This document shows positions 39,440 through 48,968 of a DNA stretch of 64,000 nt, piece after piece. Origin of the DNA: Pelagomonas calceolata (Eukaryota; Sar; Pelagophyceae; Pelagomonadales; Pelagomonadaceae); contig CAKKNE010000006.1 of NCBI GenBank assembly GCA_918797485.1, positions 2,666,001 through 2,730,000 on the forward strand, in the 5' to 3' direction. Position 1 is the first letter of the stretch; every line of letters begins with the position of its first letter. A program made the position numbers and the translations under genes. Below the pieces are notes generated by a model. The model was given only the letters and a program-made list of their open reading frames with translations. It did not search any database and was not told where the DNA came from.

Positions 39440-41659
39440 ATGGGCTCGAAGCGCCACCTGGCAGAACCCGGCCGAAGACGCCTAATTGTTAGACTGGTGC
39501 TGGGGCTGGCATTGATCTATGGCCTGAGGCAGCACCTCAGCCTGCGCACCGTCGCACACGAACGACTGGTCGCATTGCAGGCGATGAGTAGCACCACAAC
39601 ACCGCTGCAAACACCATCCACCAAGCATTTGTTCGAGCCGCGCGCCGCCCAGCCTCCCAAAGGACCATCAGCCGCGACGCGGCGCTTGATAGTCGCGGAG
39701 ACGGACACGCTCGTCGCACGTTCCATGAAAGTAGCGTGGCCGCCATCGCAAGTCTACGATGGTGTCCTGTGGCGCCGGGCGCCGCGTTTAGCCCAGCCGC
39801 CTGTTGGGGTAGGAGATCGCAAGGACCCGCGCGCGGCCGTGAGGCGCCTCGACGTCTCGCAGATCGCCTTCCGGGCGTCGCGGAGACGCGTGCGCGACGC
39901 CGAGTTCTTCGGCAACGACCGGACGGCGGCGGCTTTTGTGACGAAAAGATTGGCAGAGATCATCGACAGTGGTGGCGCGCGGAAGAGCTGTTTGCTAGGC
40001 GACGACCGGACGAGGCAAATACAAACGTTGCAGAAGGCGTCTTCCCAGAGAGGCAATTCAAGAATCGCCATAGGTGTGGTCTCGTACGATCACTTGAGGG
40101 ATTTTCCGGGGCTCGACAGCCTGAAGGCAATCTCATTATCAGCAGCAAGGGACGGGGGCTTCCCCGAGGGCTTATTTGCGTTCGCTTCCGTAGATGCGGC
40201 GACGCAAGCCGCGTTATGTGCGGTCGGATTGCCCTCGATAGCAACTTCTGATAAAGTCAACGACGAGGGACTGGCCATCATCACAAGAGCATTTAGGGAC
40301 GCGTCGTTACGATCCGCCGCGAGGAATGGACGGAGGTTACGATCCGCCGACTTGACGGACGCCGACGCCTTCGAAGCTTTGTTGGAAGGTTCTACCCTGG
40401 AGGAAGTTCCCGAGGCCGAGACGGACGACATAAGTGAAGTCAAAACGGTAGAAGTGGCGAAGCCGTCCCTGGTGACGGGAGCGCCGCTCGATGCAGACGC
40501 CAAGTCTCAACACAGCGCGCGGTTCCAGGCGTGCGCGGATTTAGCGTTCGCTGGCGTCGACTGCGTGGCATTTGATGCTTCGAGTGTCTACTTCGCACCG
40601 TCTATTGACGGCAATTCCGCCCGCGAGGCTTTGCAGGGGGCGGTCGCGAGGAAGCCACCTAGGAAGCCGGCAAACCCCGAGATCCTGCACGCCGTTTTTC
40701 AGGATGAAATCAGAAAACCTTGTTTACCCTTTGTCGTCTCAAAGGCCACAAACTCCACGGCCTGGGCCCTGCATCGGTTGGCCGGGTTGGCTCGCATCGC
40801 CCCCACGCGGGAGCATCTCCAAAGAGCCGTCGCCGCGACGCTAGGGCTTGGTTCTTCAGACAGGGGACGATTGGAGGGTGATGAAGTGGTGTGTGGCGCT
40901 AGGCCCCACTTCGGCGGCGTAAATGTTCAGTCGGAGAGACTCGCGGCCGTCGTACTAAATGAAGTACCATCTAAGGACGAGCCGGGCTCGCTGAAACGGA
41001 TGAGGATGGCCATGGGCCGGCGTTTATTGGCGTTGGAGCTTGGATTGATTACACCTACACAAGTGCCGGACGAGGGCTCGTTATCTGTCGACGCCGGGGC
41101 GGGGCGGGCTTCTACGGTTGTGGTTGATGCTCAATGTACTCTGAAGGCAGTTAGATTAATCATAGCACATGCAATCGCTGCATGCCTGGAGACGAACCGC
41201 CAACTGCAACTACCTTCTCTCGTAATAGGGGAAAGGCGCTTCTTCCTCTGGAGTTATCTCGATCTCAAGAGTGCGGAAGATCTAGGGTTGAAATGGCGGC
41301 CGACGCAATCACTGAACGGAGGAGGCAACGCCTCCGTAATCTCGGTAGATGAAAAAACATTGCGCCTCGCGACGGACGATGTGCGAGATCAGCCCGTCGT
41401 GGCGTTCGCGCTACCTCCGAAATCTACGGCGGGTCGCGCGGCGCTCGACCTCGTGCAGTTGCATCGGCCTCATACTCTACGCCTGCACTTGCCTTTCTTG
41501 TCGCAGCCGCGTCTAGTGAAGAAGCACGCAGACCAATTGGCGCGCGCGGTCCTCGCGGAATTAAGGTGGTGCCCGGCGCATCTGCGGGCCGAGCACGACG
41601 CGCGCGTGGCGACGGCCGCGGCGTCGTGCTGGGGGCGGGGCGTGGCCGTTTCGGCCTGA
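39440..41659 (+). CDS. Type II membrane protein, unknown
   Basis: 739 residues from the ATG at 39440. A short basic N-terminus (SKRHLAEPGRRR) is followed by one membrane segment, LIVRLVLGLALIYGL, then a luminal Ser/Thr/Pro stem. This topology suggests the Golgi or ER. The luminal part has alternating strand/helix character (RIAIGVVSYDHL, ADLAFAGVDCVAFDASSVYF), the latter reminiscent of the acceptor strand in nucleotide-sugar transferases, but no DxD motif stands out. The family is not recognised. Confidence 0.6.
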   Translation: MGSKRHLAEPGRRRLIVRLVLGLALIYGLRQHLSLRTVAHERLVALQAMSSTTTPLQTPSTKHLFEPRAAQPPKGPSAATRRLIVAETDTLVARSMKVAWPPSQVYDGVLWRRAPRLAQPPVGVGDRKDPRAAVRRLDVSQIAFRASRRRVRDAEFFGNDRTAAAFVTKRLAEIIDSGGARKSCLLGDDRTRQIQTLQKASSQRGNSRIAIGVVSYDHLRDFPGLDSLKAISLSAARDGGFPEGLFAFASVDAATQAALCAVGLPSIATSDKVNDEGLAIITRAFRDASLRSAARNGRRLRSADLTDADAFEALLEGSTLEEVPEAETDDISEVKTVEVAKPSLVTGAPLDADAKSQHSARFQACADLAFAGVDCVAFDASSVYFAPSIDGNSAREALQGAVARKPPRKPANPEILHAVFQDEIRKPCLPFVVSKATNSTAWALHRLAGLARIAPTREHLQRAVAATLGLGSSDRGRLEGDEVVCGARPHFGGVNVQSERLAAVVLNEVPSKDEPGSLKRMRMAMGRRLLALELGLITPTQVPDEGSLSVDAGAGRASTVVVDAQCTLKAVRLIIAHAIAACLETNRQLQLPSLVIGERRFFLWSYLDLKSAEDLGLKWRPTQSLNGGGNASVISVDEKTLRLATDDVRDQPVVAFALPPKSTAGRAALDLVQLHRPHTLRLHLPFLSQPRLVKKHADQLARAVLAELRWCPAHLRAEHDARVATAAASCWGRGVAVSA

Positions 41660-41798
41660 TCCGATCTCCCGTCCGCCGCCGCGGCGTCGCCGCGGGTAGT
41701 TTAAATGTATGTTATGATCAGGTAACGGGGCGGTTCCAGCGCGCCCGCGCCGCCGCGGCCCGCGCCGCCGCGCCCGTGTTCGCGGTGCAGACCTCGCC

Positions 41799-42173
41799 GT
41801 GGAGCTCCGTGAGCATGAACATGGAGACACCGTCCGAGCGGTCAACAATTACGCGCATTCCCTTCTTAAGCTACGGCGCTTCGAAGAAGCCAAGGCACTG
41901 TTGCGCAAAACGATGCCCGTGGCGCGACGCGTTCTCGGCGAGAATAACGAGACCACGCTCAGGATGAGGACGATTTACGCGGCGGCGCTCCACAGGGACG
42001 ACGCTGCTACGCTCGACGATCTCCGCGAGGCCGTGACGACGCTCGAGGACACCGAACGGACAGCGCGGCGCGTGCTCGGCGGCGCTCATCCGGACACAGG
42101 GTGGATTGAGAGGGCCCTACAAAACGCCCGAGCCATGCTCCGCGCCCGTGAGACGCCGCCGGGGAGCGCATAA
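41799..42173 (+). CDS. Short TPR (kinesin-light-chain type) protein or 3' fragment
   Basis: About 124 residues. Two or three TPR_10/12 units: TVRAVNNYAHSLLKLRRFEE, AKALLRKTMPVARRVLGENN, TTLRMRTIYAAAL and RRVLGGAHPDTGW. The frame is open upstream into an Arg/Ala-rich stretch and the apparent first codon is GTG; the first real ATG is missing in this frame, so this is probably the last exon or the relic of a longer gene. Its stop is 14 bp from the stop of the next gene. Confidence 0.45.
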   Translation: MELREHEHGDTVRAVNNYAHSLLKLRRFEEAKALLRKTMPVARRVLGENNETTLRMRTIYAAALHRDDAATLDDLREAVTTLEDTERTARRVLGGAHPDTGWIERALQNARAMLRARETPPGSA

Positions 42174-42186
42174 ATAACTACTAAAA

Positions 42187-42849
42187 TTATTTTCTGGGCC
42201 ATAAGCCGGCGCCGCCACAGACTTCCCCGTAAAACTCCGTCAGCAACTCAGCATAACTCTGCGGCCGGTACTGCCGGTTGACGAGCTGGTCGGTCCTGGG
42301 AAACCCATACAACGACGCGATATCGAAGTCGATCAGGGTCAACCGTTTGGTCTCCGCGTCGATGAGCGTGTTCTTCGCGGCGGAAAGCATCACGCGCGAA
42401 TCGAGGTGCTCGACGCGCGCCTCGGCCATGACGGCTGACGCGCAATGAGCGAACCGCCGAACCGCGCCGATCGACAGCTGGCAGAGTTGCCGATTGTGGT
42501 GCTGACCGTCCGTGAGCGGCTCGCCGTCCCAGGACTGCACGAAGGCCCGCTTGGGGTCGTTCCGTTCCAGGAGACGCGGGAAGTAGCGGTCGCGGCACTT
42601 GCGCGTCGTGTAGCTGCTCGCGTTCCGCTTTTCGTTGAGCACCTTCAGGATCGACACCTCGAGTGCGAAAGCTTTCGTCGGCCCGAGCCCCGAGAACTGA
42701 TTCTTTTTGCACGCTTCGGGACTCCGCGCCGTGATCGCGAAGGATTTGCTCACGGTTTTGGCGCCGTCCTCATCGGTCGCGTAACTGATCCGTATGCATG
42801 AGTTCGCGCGCGCCGCCTGTAGGACCGCGAGCAGGGTCAATGCCCACAT
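42187..42849 (-). CDS. Secreted protein-kinase-like protein
   Basis: 220 residues, with signal peptide MWALTLLAVLQAARA. The mature part has a kinase-like order: KAFALEVSILKVLN (helix C with a Glu), FPRLLE, a hinge-like FVQSWDGEPL, HLDSRVMLSAAKNTLID (catalytic-loop position, D-x-R and N) and LTLIDFDIASLYG (DFD in place of DFG). No glycine-rich loop is obvious, so it may be a divergent secretory-pathway kinase or a pseudokinase. Substrate unknown. Confidence 0.55.
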   Translation of the reverse strand: MWALTLLAVLQAARANSCIRISYATDEDGAKTVSKSFAITARSPEACKKNQFSGLGPTKAFALEVSILKVLNEKRNASSYTTRKCRDRYFPRLLERNDPKRAFVQSWDGEPLTDGQHHNRQLCQLSIGAVRRFAHCASAVMAEARVEHLDSRVMLSAAKNTLIDAETKRLTLIDFDIASLYGFPRTDQLVNRQYRPQSYAELLTEFYGEVCGGAGLWPRK

Positions 42850-43174
42850 CTACTCTCAGGGCTAATTCCAAACGACCTCGCCGCGGCTCACGTGACGGCG
42901 CGTGCGATTGAGGGTCACGGCGGACTGATTCGTGATGTCTGCACGCGCAACGCGCGCACGGGAAAGCAAAGACGAGCCTGCTTGCTAGTGTCTTACCGAC
43001 CTCTAGCCCGAAACAATACAGAGACACGCAAGCGGCCCTGCCTGCACCTGCGAGCCTCAGACGCTGCCAGGCGACTGGCAGGAGACTCCTAGTACGCCAT
43101 CGACGCGCTGCTGCAACCGACGAGCCCGCGAGAAAGCGCTCCTGCAGCCAGCACAAAGCATCTCACAAAAAGCG
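42850..43174. promoter_or_regulatory. Divergent promoter with CTAG motif, copy h
   Basis: TTGCTAGTGTCTTAC then CGACCTCTAGC at 42982-43007, 133 bp from the left ATG and 168 bp from the right ATG. A TACGCCATCGACGCG core lies at 43092-43106, in the probable leader of the transporter gene. Confidence 0.55.
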
Positions 43175-44635
43175 ATGAGAGAGCACCTCTCCCACAATGT
43201 GGTGCTAAACTTAATCATCGCTGCCTGCTGTGGCTTAGCAGACAGCATCTGGACGGGGACCATAGGAGTCGCCTTTATCAGCGATGTGTGGCATACGAAC
43301 AAGCGCGTGGGCATCGCGACGGCGCTGACGGGACTGGCAGCGCTCGCGTCGGCCTTACCGGCCGGCTGGGCCGCCGATAGGTATGGAAGAGCGAAGGTCT
43401 GTCGCGTGGGCTCGCTGGCCATCCTCGTCGCGGCGCCGGCCTACGCCTACGCGACGCTCCGCGCCACCGAAGGTAGAGACAAAGAGCTCAGTTATATCCT
43501 TATCTGCATAGCTTCTGCGTTTTTCGGCCTGTCGAGCGGCATCATCAACGGGCCGGCGCAGGCGCTCCTGGCGGACTCCGTGTCCACTGGCGCGCGGTCC
43601 AAGGTCTACACGTGGCTGTTTGCGTGCTACATCGTCCCGTCCGTCCTGGGTCCGGCGATTAGTGTTGGGTATTTCGAGGCGCACGGCGACGAGTGGCGCC
43701 TACCCTTACTTAGGGATTTAACGCTACTCGGCATGGCGCTGGAAGTGCCCGTCGCGGTCCTGTGCTGCTGCTTCCGCGACGACAAGGCGCTCGGGTCGTC
43801 TTCTGATGCCATCCAGGACCAGGAGCGCGCCGCGGCGTCGGCGAGCGCTCCGGGCGACGACGGCGACGGCGACGCGGGCCGACCCAAGGCTTCGGACGCC
43901 GAGGACGCCCAGAACGACGCCGAGGCACCGCCGGACGATCAATGCGACGAGCGCGACGACGCCGTGGACCCGCGCATCAAAATGATCCCCTACGTCGTCT
44001 TCTGCACGGACCTGGTCGTGGCCCTGGGCAGCGGCTGTACGATCAAATTCTTTCCGTTGTGGTTCAAGGACGACCTAAACATGTCGCCCGCTGCCGTCCA
44101 GGGTATTTATTGTGGTGTCCCGTTGTCGATGGCGCTGGCCTCGGGCTTCTGCACGGCGCTGAGCCGGCGCGTCGGCCGCGTCGAGGCCGTGCTGTCCGTG
44201 AGGAGTACTGCATTGGTCTGCTTCGTTGGAATGTTGGTCTGCTTCTATCGAGTTAAGAATGAGTGGCGCCTGAGAGGCGTCGTGGCGCTGTACATCCTGC
44301 GGACGGCGCTCATGAACTGCACCTACCCCGTCGAGGAGTCGATTCTGATGGACTACGTCCCGAAGAACACGCGCGCGCGCTGGAAGTCGCTCGAGTCGGT
44401 GTCCCAGTTCGGCTGGTGCGGCTCCGCGCTGGCCGGTGGCTTATTAGCGGACCGGTACGGTTATGCGCGGACCTTCGCGATCACTATTTGTCTCCAAGCT
44501 TCTGGCGTGTTATGCTACTCGCGCCTGCTCGGCGTCGTCGCGCGCGAGAAGGCGCCTGAAGAGCCTTCCACGGAGGAGCCGCTCCGGGAGCCGCTCCTCA
44601 GCGAGGAGGAGAAGGCCGACGCAGAGGCCCCGTGA
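43175..44635 (+). CDS. Major facilitator superfamily transporter
   Basis: 486 residues, about 12 membrane segments in two halves. The N-half carries the MFS loop 2-3 signature GWAADRYGRAKVCRVGS (G-x3-D-R-x-G-R-x3), and the C-half a second copy, GGLLADRYGYART. An acidic, probably cytosolic loop of ~75 residues (205-280) separates the halves, and the C-terminus is acidic with EEPLREPLLSEEE, a possible dileucine-type sorting signal. ILMDYVPKNTRARWKS matches the family linked to bacterial drug/H+ and uncharacterised algal transporters. Substrate unknown. Confidence 0.85.
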   Translation: MREHLSHNVVLNLIIAACCGLADSIWTGTIGVAFISDVWHTNKRVGIATALTGLAALASALPAGWAADRYGRAKVCRVGSLAILVAAPAYAYATLRATEGRDKELSYILICIASAFFGLSSGIINGPAQALLADSVSTGARSKVYTWLFACYIVPSVLGPAISVGYFEAHGDEWRLPLLRDLTLLGMALEVPVAVLCCCFRDDKALGSSSDAIQDQERAAASASAPGDDGDGDAGRPKASDAEDAQNDAEAPPDDQCDERDDAVDPRIKMIPYVVFCTDLVVALGSGCTIKFFPLWFKDDLNMSPAAVQGIYCGVPLSMALASGFCTALSRRVGRVEAVLSVRSTALVCFVGMLVCFYRVKNEWRLRGVVALYILRTALMNCTYPVEESILMDYVPKNTRARWKSLESVSQFGWCGSALAGGLLADRYGYARTFAITICLQASGVLCYSRLLGVVAREKAPEEPSTEEPLREPLLSEEEKADAEAP

Positions 44636-44693
44636 ACGCGAACCGCGGCCCGCGACGCCGTCGCCGCGACAATAACTAGTGTGTGATTTTTAA

Positions 44694-45539
44694 TTAAGCA
44701 GGAGCCTTAAACCCCGGCGGCGCCTCCCACGTACTTTGCCCGGTCATCGCGTTGTAGTAGTAGAGCCGCCCCTCGGGGTCCCGCGCGCACGCCCACTGCG
44801 CGTCCGCGAATTTGTAGGGGTCGACCATCTGCTCGGCGACGACTTCCCTCCCGACCGGCTGCCTTGCTAGTGCCGCGCGTGAGGGATCCAAGGGCGACGA
44901 CAGATTCGCCAGCATCCTAGCTTGGTGCGGCGCTAAAGTTGCCGCGGCCTTCGCCCGGCAGGCCTCCTCGAGGTCCCACGTCCCACTCTGTAAACCGCTC
45001 TCGAGAAAACTCAAAACCATTTCCCGCGCCACTTGCAACGTCATCGGGTCTTCCGACGCGATCTCGACGAAGCACGGATCGACATCTTGCTGCACCCGGC
45101 ACTGGGCCCCACTCCGCTCGATGACGGACTTGATGCGCTCGCCGTTCCGCCCGATGACTCGTCCCAATGCGGATCGAGGAATTATGATCTGCTGCGGGCT
45201 CTTCGCGAGTTCCAGCGACGACTCGACCAATGCAGCAGCACTCTCGACGGCGTCGCGCGTCGCGCCCTCGATGAGAACGCGAGCACCAGATCTGATGCGC
45301 CGCCGCCCGGGGTCCTGCGCGCACCGCACGCGCGCGCCCGTGGACGCTTCGATCTCCCGCAGCCGCTGGCCGTTGTGGCCCACCACCAGCGCCAACGCGC
45401 CGGGCGCGCAGTCGAACTGGCGCTTGAAGTCGCTCGCCGCGTTCTTCTGGCGCTCCAATTGCTGCGCGGCCGCGCCCGCCGCCTGGAGCTCGGCGACGAG
45501 GGACTTCATGTCCTCGGGCGTCGTCGTGAAGTCGGCCAT
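44694..45539 (-). CDS. KH-domain RNA-binding protein with C-terminal WW domain
   Basis: 281 residues. Two KH-type modules: residues ~45-105 (LALVVGHNGQRLREIEASTG, a G-x-N-G variant of the GXXG loop) and ~118-190 (ALGRVIGRNGERIKSVIERS, canonical IGRNGE). A WW domain closes the protein (~250-278: WACARDPEGRLYYYNAMTGQ then STWEAPP). This combination fits splicing or mRNA-processing factors that bind RNA through KH and proline-rich partners through WW. Confidence 0.85.
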   Translation of the reverse strand: MADFTTTPEDMKSLVAELQAAGAAAQQLERQKNAASDFKRQFDCAPGALALVVGHNGQRLREIEASTGARVRCAQDPGRRRIRSGARVLIEGATRDAVESAAALVESSLELAKSPQQIIIPRSALGRVIGRNGERIKSVIERSGAQCRVQQDVDPCFVEIASEDPMTLQVAREMVLSFLESGLQSGTWDLEEACRAKAAATLAPHQARMLANLSSPLDPSRAALARQPVGREVVAEQMVDPYKFADAQWACARDPEGRLYYYNAMTGQSTWEAPPGFKAPA

Positions 45540-45985
45540 TGTTTTGCGAGCGTGGCGGTTGTTTTGCGGGCGTGTCCGTGCCCGCGGCGCAGTCGTTCTC
45601 GCTGCGCAGCCAAAATCACAATAATGTGGCGGGGAGCCAATGGGCTGTCCGCGGGGCGCAGATCTCCGCGGCGCTTGTGGTGTCGCGAGGGGTGCCAGGG
45701 TCTGCGCGCAGCAGCACTTATCGATGCGTAGTCGCCCGCGCGGGACGAAAAAGCTGGGCGTCGGCTATTTCTAGTGTCTTACATGCCGCTAGCTTTGCCC
45801 AGATTTGGACAGAGCGTCGCGTAATTGGCGTCCACGCGACATCCGAGCTCTGCTCAAGTTGTACATAGCGTATTTCGAAGCCCCTGGGCCGAGCCGCAGG
45901 CTTTGCCGGAACCCGATTTGGACCAGAGGTTGGTCAAATCGAGATAAACAGGAGTAGCAGCCTTTTGACTCGCAGCTCGGCGAAG
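45540..45985. promoter_or_regulatory. Divergent promoter with CTAG motif, copy i
   Basis: 446 bp; CTAGTGTCTTAC then ATGCCGCTAGC at 45768-45793, 229 bp from the left ATG and 193 bp from the right ATG. No gene is seen. Confidence 0.55.
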
Positions 45986-47491
45986 ATGTCCATCGCCGAC
46001 GCCGCCGGCGCCCTACGCCGCCGCAGACCACCGGTCGTGCGCATCAACCTCGAACCAAATGAAGACGCCTCGGACAGCGCCCAGTCGTCGCCGCGCGCGG
46101 CCTCCGACAGTTCGGGAGCGGGCCCAACAACAAACTCGCCGCGGAGCGAGAGCGAGAGCTCGCACGGCTCGCGGTCGGCGCAGTCGTCGCCGCGCGCGCC
46201 GTCGGCCGCCGGGTCGTCGCCGCGGTCGTTCTCGGAGCTGCGGGTCGACATCCCGCGGGGCCGCGCGTCGCCGTCGCCGCTAGAAAGCTTTCTGAGGTCC
46301 GTCGTGGAGGCGCCGGCGACCCAAAGACCGCAAGAGATAGAAGAGGAGGACGAGGAGGACGACGACGCGCTGGCCGTCGCTTCACTAAGAAGAGTAGCGC
46401 GCCACTTACGAGGTGGTATGTCGCGCGAGGACTGCGCCGACGAACTGGAGCGGCTGGCGGCGAATCTAGCCAGGACGCCGCTAGCGAGAGCAGCTCGAGC
46501 GCGCCGGAAGGCCAGCAAGATGATGATCAACGGCCTGAGAAGAGTCGGGAAGCGCGACAAGGTCGTGTTCGATGGCGTCTACACGGACGAGGACAGCGCC
46601 CGCGACGTCGTGAAGTGGGGGCCCTGGTCGCCCACATTGCGACGCATCTCCTCCTCCGATAATGTGATAGCGACGCCCACGTCGGAAAGGCCACCGAGGA
46701 ACTGGGCCGTGCACCCGAACAGTGCCTTCAAAAGACGGTGGGACTACCTGACGTCGCTATTGGCGGTTTGTGTGGTCTTCAAGCCCGAGCTCCGAGCATT
46801 GGCGGCGTTGCTATTGGGTCTCGAAGCTCCCAAGAAGGAAGTTATGAATATGTGGGCCCTGGCCTTCAATAGAGCGGTGAACTTGTGGTTCCTCGTGGAC
46901 GTGTGCCTGAACTTCGTGACCGGTTACGTCGATAGGAAGACGGGGGTCCTTGTGATGTCCAAAAGGAGAATAGCTCAGAGGTATCTGAGGACGTACTTTG
47001 TGCTAGACATCTGGTGTGCTCTGCCTTTTGACAGATTGGTCTTGCCGGCGCTGGTCGAGGTCGCGCCGCCCCAGAAGCCACTGAAATGCGCTCCGGGGTC
47101 CTCAGATATGCTTCTGGTGGACTGCTTGCCGCGGCGGCGGCCGTTGCGAGCTTTTAGGCGAGCTTTGGGCTACGTGCCGCGCGTGTTGTCCTTCGCCAAA
47201 GGACGGGGTAGATTACGCCAGGTCTTGGTTGGAGCTCCTACCATAGTAGGCCACGTGCGGCGCTTCTTCCGGCTGCTACGGGCGTCGCGCGTCCGGCTCG
47301 TGAAGTGGCGCGCGCTGGCCGTTCTAGGGCGGCGCTACCGCAAGAACGCCAAGGCCTACTTCAACCGGCTGCCGTCGCCGTCGTTCTTACGAAGCCCGAA
47401 GGCCGTCTACCGACGGCTGACGCGGACGCCGGATCATGTGCCGTCGCCCGAAAGGCCACAGATGCGTCGGAGCGTGACAAACCCTACGTGA
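45986..47491 (+). CDS. EAG/CNG-like voltage-sensor protein lacking a pore
   Basis: 501 residues. The first ~215 are Ser/Pro/Arg-rich with an acidic EEEDEEDDD run. From ~235 the sequence follows the start of EAG/cyclic-nucleotide-gated channels: NSAFKRRWDYLTSLLAVCVV (S1), NLWFLVDVCLNFVTGYVDR (S2), RYLRTYFVLDIWCALPFD (S3) and an Arg-rich RRFFRLLRASRVRLVKW (S4-like). It then ends within ~70 basic residues: no S5-P-S6, no GFG/GYG filter, no cyclic-nucleotide domain. Either a free-standing voltage-sensor protein or a gene whose 3' half lies in unrecognised exons; the next gene follows 103 bp on, leaving no room for these. Confidence 0.65.
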   Translation: MSIADAAGALRRRRPPVVRINLEPNEDASDSAQSSPRAASDSSGAGPTTNSPRSESESSHGSRSAQSSPRAPSAAGSSPRSFSELRVDIPRGRASPSPLESFLRSVVEAPATQRPQEIEEEDEEDDDALAVASLRRVARHLRGGMSREDCADELERLAANLARTPLARAARARRKASKMMINGLRRVGKRDKVVFDGVYTDEDSARDVVKWGPWSPTLRRISSSDNVIATPTSERPPRNWAVHPNSAFKRRWDYLTSLLAVCVVFKPELRALAALLLGLEAPKKEVMNMWALAFNRAVNLWFLVDVCLNFVTGYVDRKTGVLVMSKRRIAQRYLRTYFVLDIWCALPFDRLVLPALVEVAPPQKPLKCAPGSSDMLLVDCLPRRRPLRAFRRALGYVPRVLSFAKGRGRLRQVLVGAPTIVGHVRRFFRLLRASRVRLVKWRALAVLGRRYRKNAKAYFNRLPSPSFLRSPKAVYRRLTRTPDHVPSPERPQMRRSVTNPT

Positions 47492-47593
47492 CCCTACCAC
47501 TAAAACATTTACCACTAACTAGGACGTCGCGGCGCCGACGGCGCCACCCCGTACGCCATCGCCGCGACGGGCTCCAGTAAAAATCACCACAAG

Positions 47594-48412
47594 TTATGCC
47601 GCCACAGCGAACTGGGCCACGTACTCTGCCTCGATGTCGTGCAACGTCGGCGCGCAGAGCACGAGGCAATGTAAAGGCGCGCCGAAGTCGACGGACCGCA
47701 GCTCCGCCAGCGTCCCGGCGACGATGCGCTCGTCGGCCTGGCCTAATCTAGCCAAGCCGACGGCCCTAGCATCAGGACCGCAGACGCCCTGCCCGTGCTC
47801 GGCCTCGGCACTTAATAATTGCTCGACCGCCTGGTTGATCGTCATAAATCGAGGAGGTAAGTACCTTGTGCGACCGGTCTCGGCCAAATGCGCATAGTCC
47901 GGCTCCTTCACCTTGATGTCCAGCAAGCACAGCGTGTGCAGGTTCCCCGATCGATTAAAAGCGATCTTCTCGTACCAACTCGTCGGTCGCCACTGCTCCG
48001 TCCAGAACGGCAGCGACACGCACTGCCCGTACGAGTACAGCTGCAGCCCGCACTTGCCGACGGCGCCCATGACCGACGCGTTCTGGATCACTTCTACCTT
48101 TACGTCGAGCTTTTTTGCTCGTAAGGCTATATCAGTATGTGTAGTAGCACAAAGGACGTCGCCCACGACCAGCAAAGCCACATTCCCGTCCTTGCTCCGC
48201 TCCAGCATCTCGTCGCAGCCGGACTCGACGACTTCACGGCTCGCAACTTTGACCTCTCGCCCGTAGAACGCCTCCAATCTCTCCACGCCGACGCATAATA
48301 CCGAAGTATAAGCTTCAAGCCAGACCTGGTCGCATTTCTTCACCGCTTCTAAGCCTCGTACGGTGATGTCGCGCTCGTCGCCCAGTCCTAGGCCGACGAG
48401 GTAGAAGACCAT
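47594..48412 (-). CDS. DPH5: Diphthine (methyl ester) synthase
   Basis: 272 residues. SAM-dependent methyltransferase of the diphthamide pathway that modifies a histidine of eEF2. Tetrapyrrole-methylase fold: [20 protein letters not shown] at the start, [27 protein letters not shown] (the family GDPL loop reads GDVL), [43 protein letters not shown]-type segment and the C-terminal [22 protein letters not shown]. Start at 48412 is fixed by the conserved N-terminus. The 5' part is duplicated upstream. Confidence 0.95.
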   Translation of the reverse strand: MVFYLVGLGLGDERDITVRGLEAVKKCDQVWLEAYTSVLCVGVERLEAFYGREVKVASREVVESGCDEMLERSKDGNVALLVVGDVLCATTHTDIALRAKKLDVKVEVIQNASVMGAVGKCGLQLYSYGQCVSLPFWTEQWRPTSWYEKIAFNRSGNLHTLCLLDIKVKEPDYAHLAETGRTRYLPPRFMTINQAVEQLLSAEAEHGQGVCGPDARAVGLARLGQADERIVAGTLAELRSVDFGAPLHCLVLCAPTLHDIEAEYVAQFAVAA

Positions 48413-48721
48413 GGCGATGGCTGCAGTGCTGCAGCGCTGCGTCTGAGCGTCTCCTGCGGCTGTCCGCGACCTGTGGTGATAGTTGCTGAGCCACCTGGAA
48501 CGCCTCCAATCTCTCCACGCCGACGCATAATACCGAAGTATAAGCTTCAAGCCAGACCTGGTCGCATTTCTTCACCGCTTCTAAGCCTCGTACGGTGATG
48601 TCGCGCTCGTCGCCCAGTCCTAGGCCGACGAGGTAGAAGACCATGGCGATGGCTGCAGTGCTGCAGCGCTGCGTCTGAGCGTCTCCTGCGGCTGTCCGCG
48701 ACCTGTGGTGATAGTTGCTGA
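48266..48721. repeat. 224-bp direct duplication of the DPH5 5' end
   Basis: 48266-48489 and 48498-48721 are identical by eye, separated by 8 bp. The unit carries the first ~49 codons of DPH5 and ~75 bp of leader. The outer copy has its own ATG (48644) but reads off into non-homologous sequence, so it is a truncated 5' copy. Identity suggests a very recent event or an assembly artefact. Confidence 0.9.
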
Positions 48722-48968
48722 CTCCTTGGCCAGTGCTTTGCCGCAGTATCGCGTATATCGCTGGCTGCAGAGCTAGCTCTCAGAGGTAGCCGGGTTTTAG
48801 CAAAAGTCGGCAGCCCGAGCGCGCGAGTCTTGCACGGCTCGACAGCGCACGCTACGGTTCGTCTGTGCTGTCCTACTTGAGCCAGGGCAGTCCTTTTGCG
48901 CTCCGCGCACATTTGGCCTGTGCCGCACACACCAGCTGCCAAAGGCACGAATAAATGCAGTAGAACCG
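48722..48968. other. Promoter region upstream of the J-domain gene
   Basis: 247 bp beyond the DPH5 duplication. No CTAG motif or TATA box is evident; GAGCTAGCTCTCAG near 48770 is only a short palindrome. Confidence 0.3.

Noticed and set aside
48315-48644. A second DPH5-like gene starting at 48644
   Set aside because: Only the duplicated first ~49 codons are homologous; the rest runs into leader sequence.
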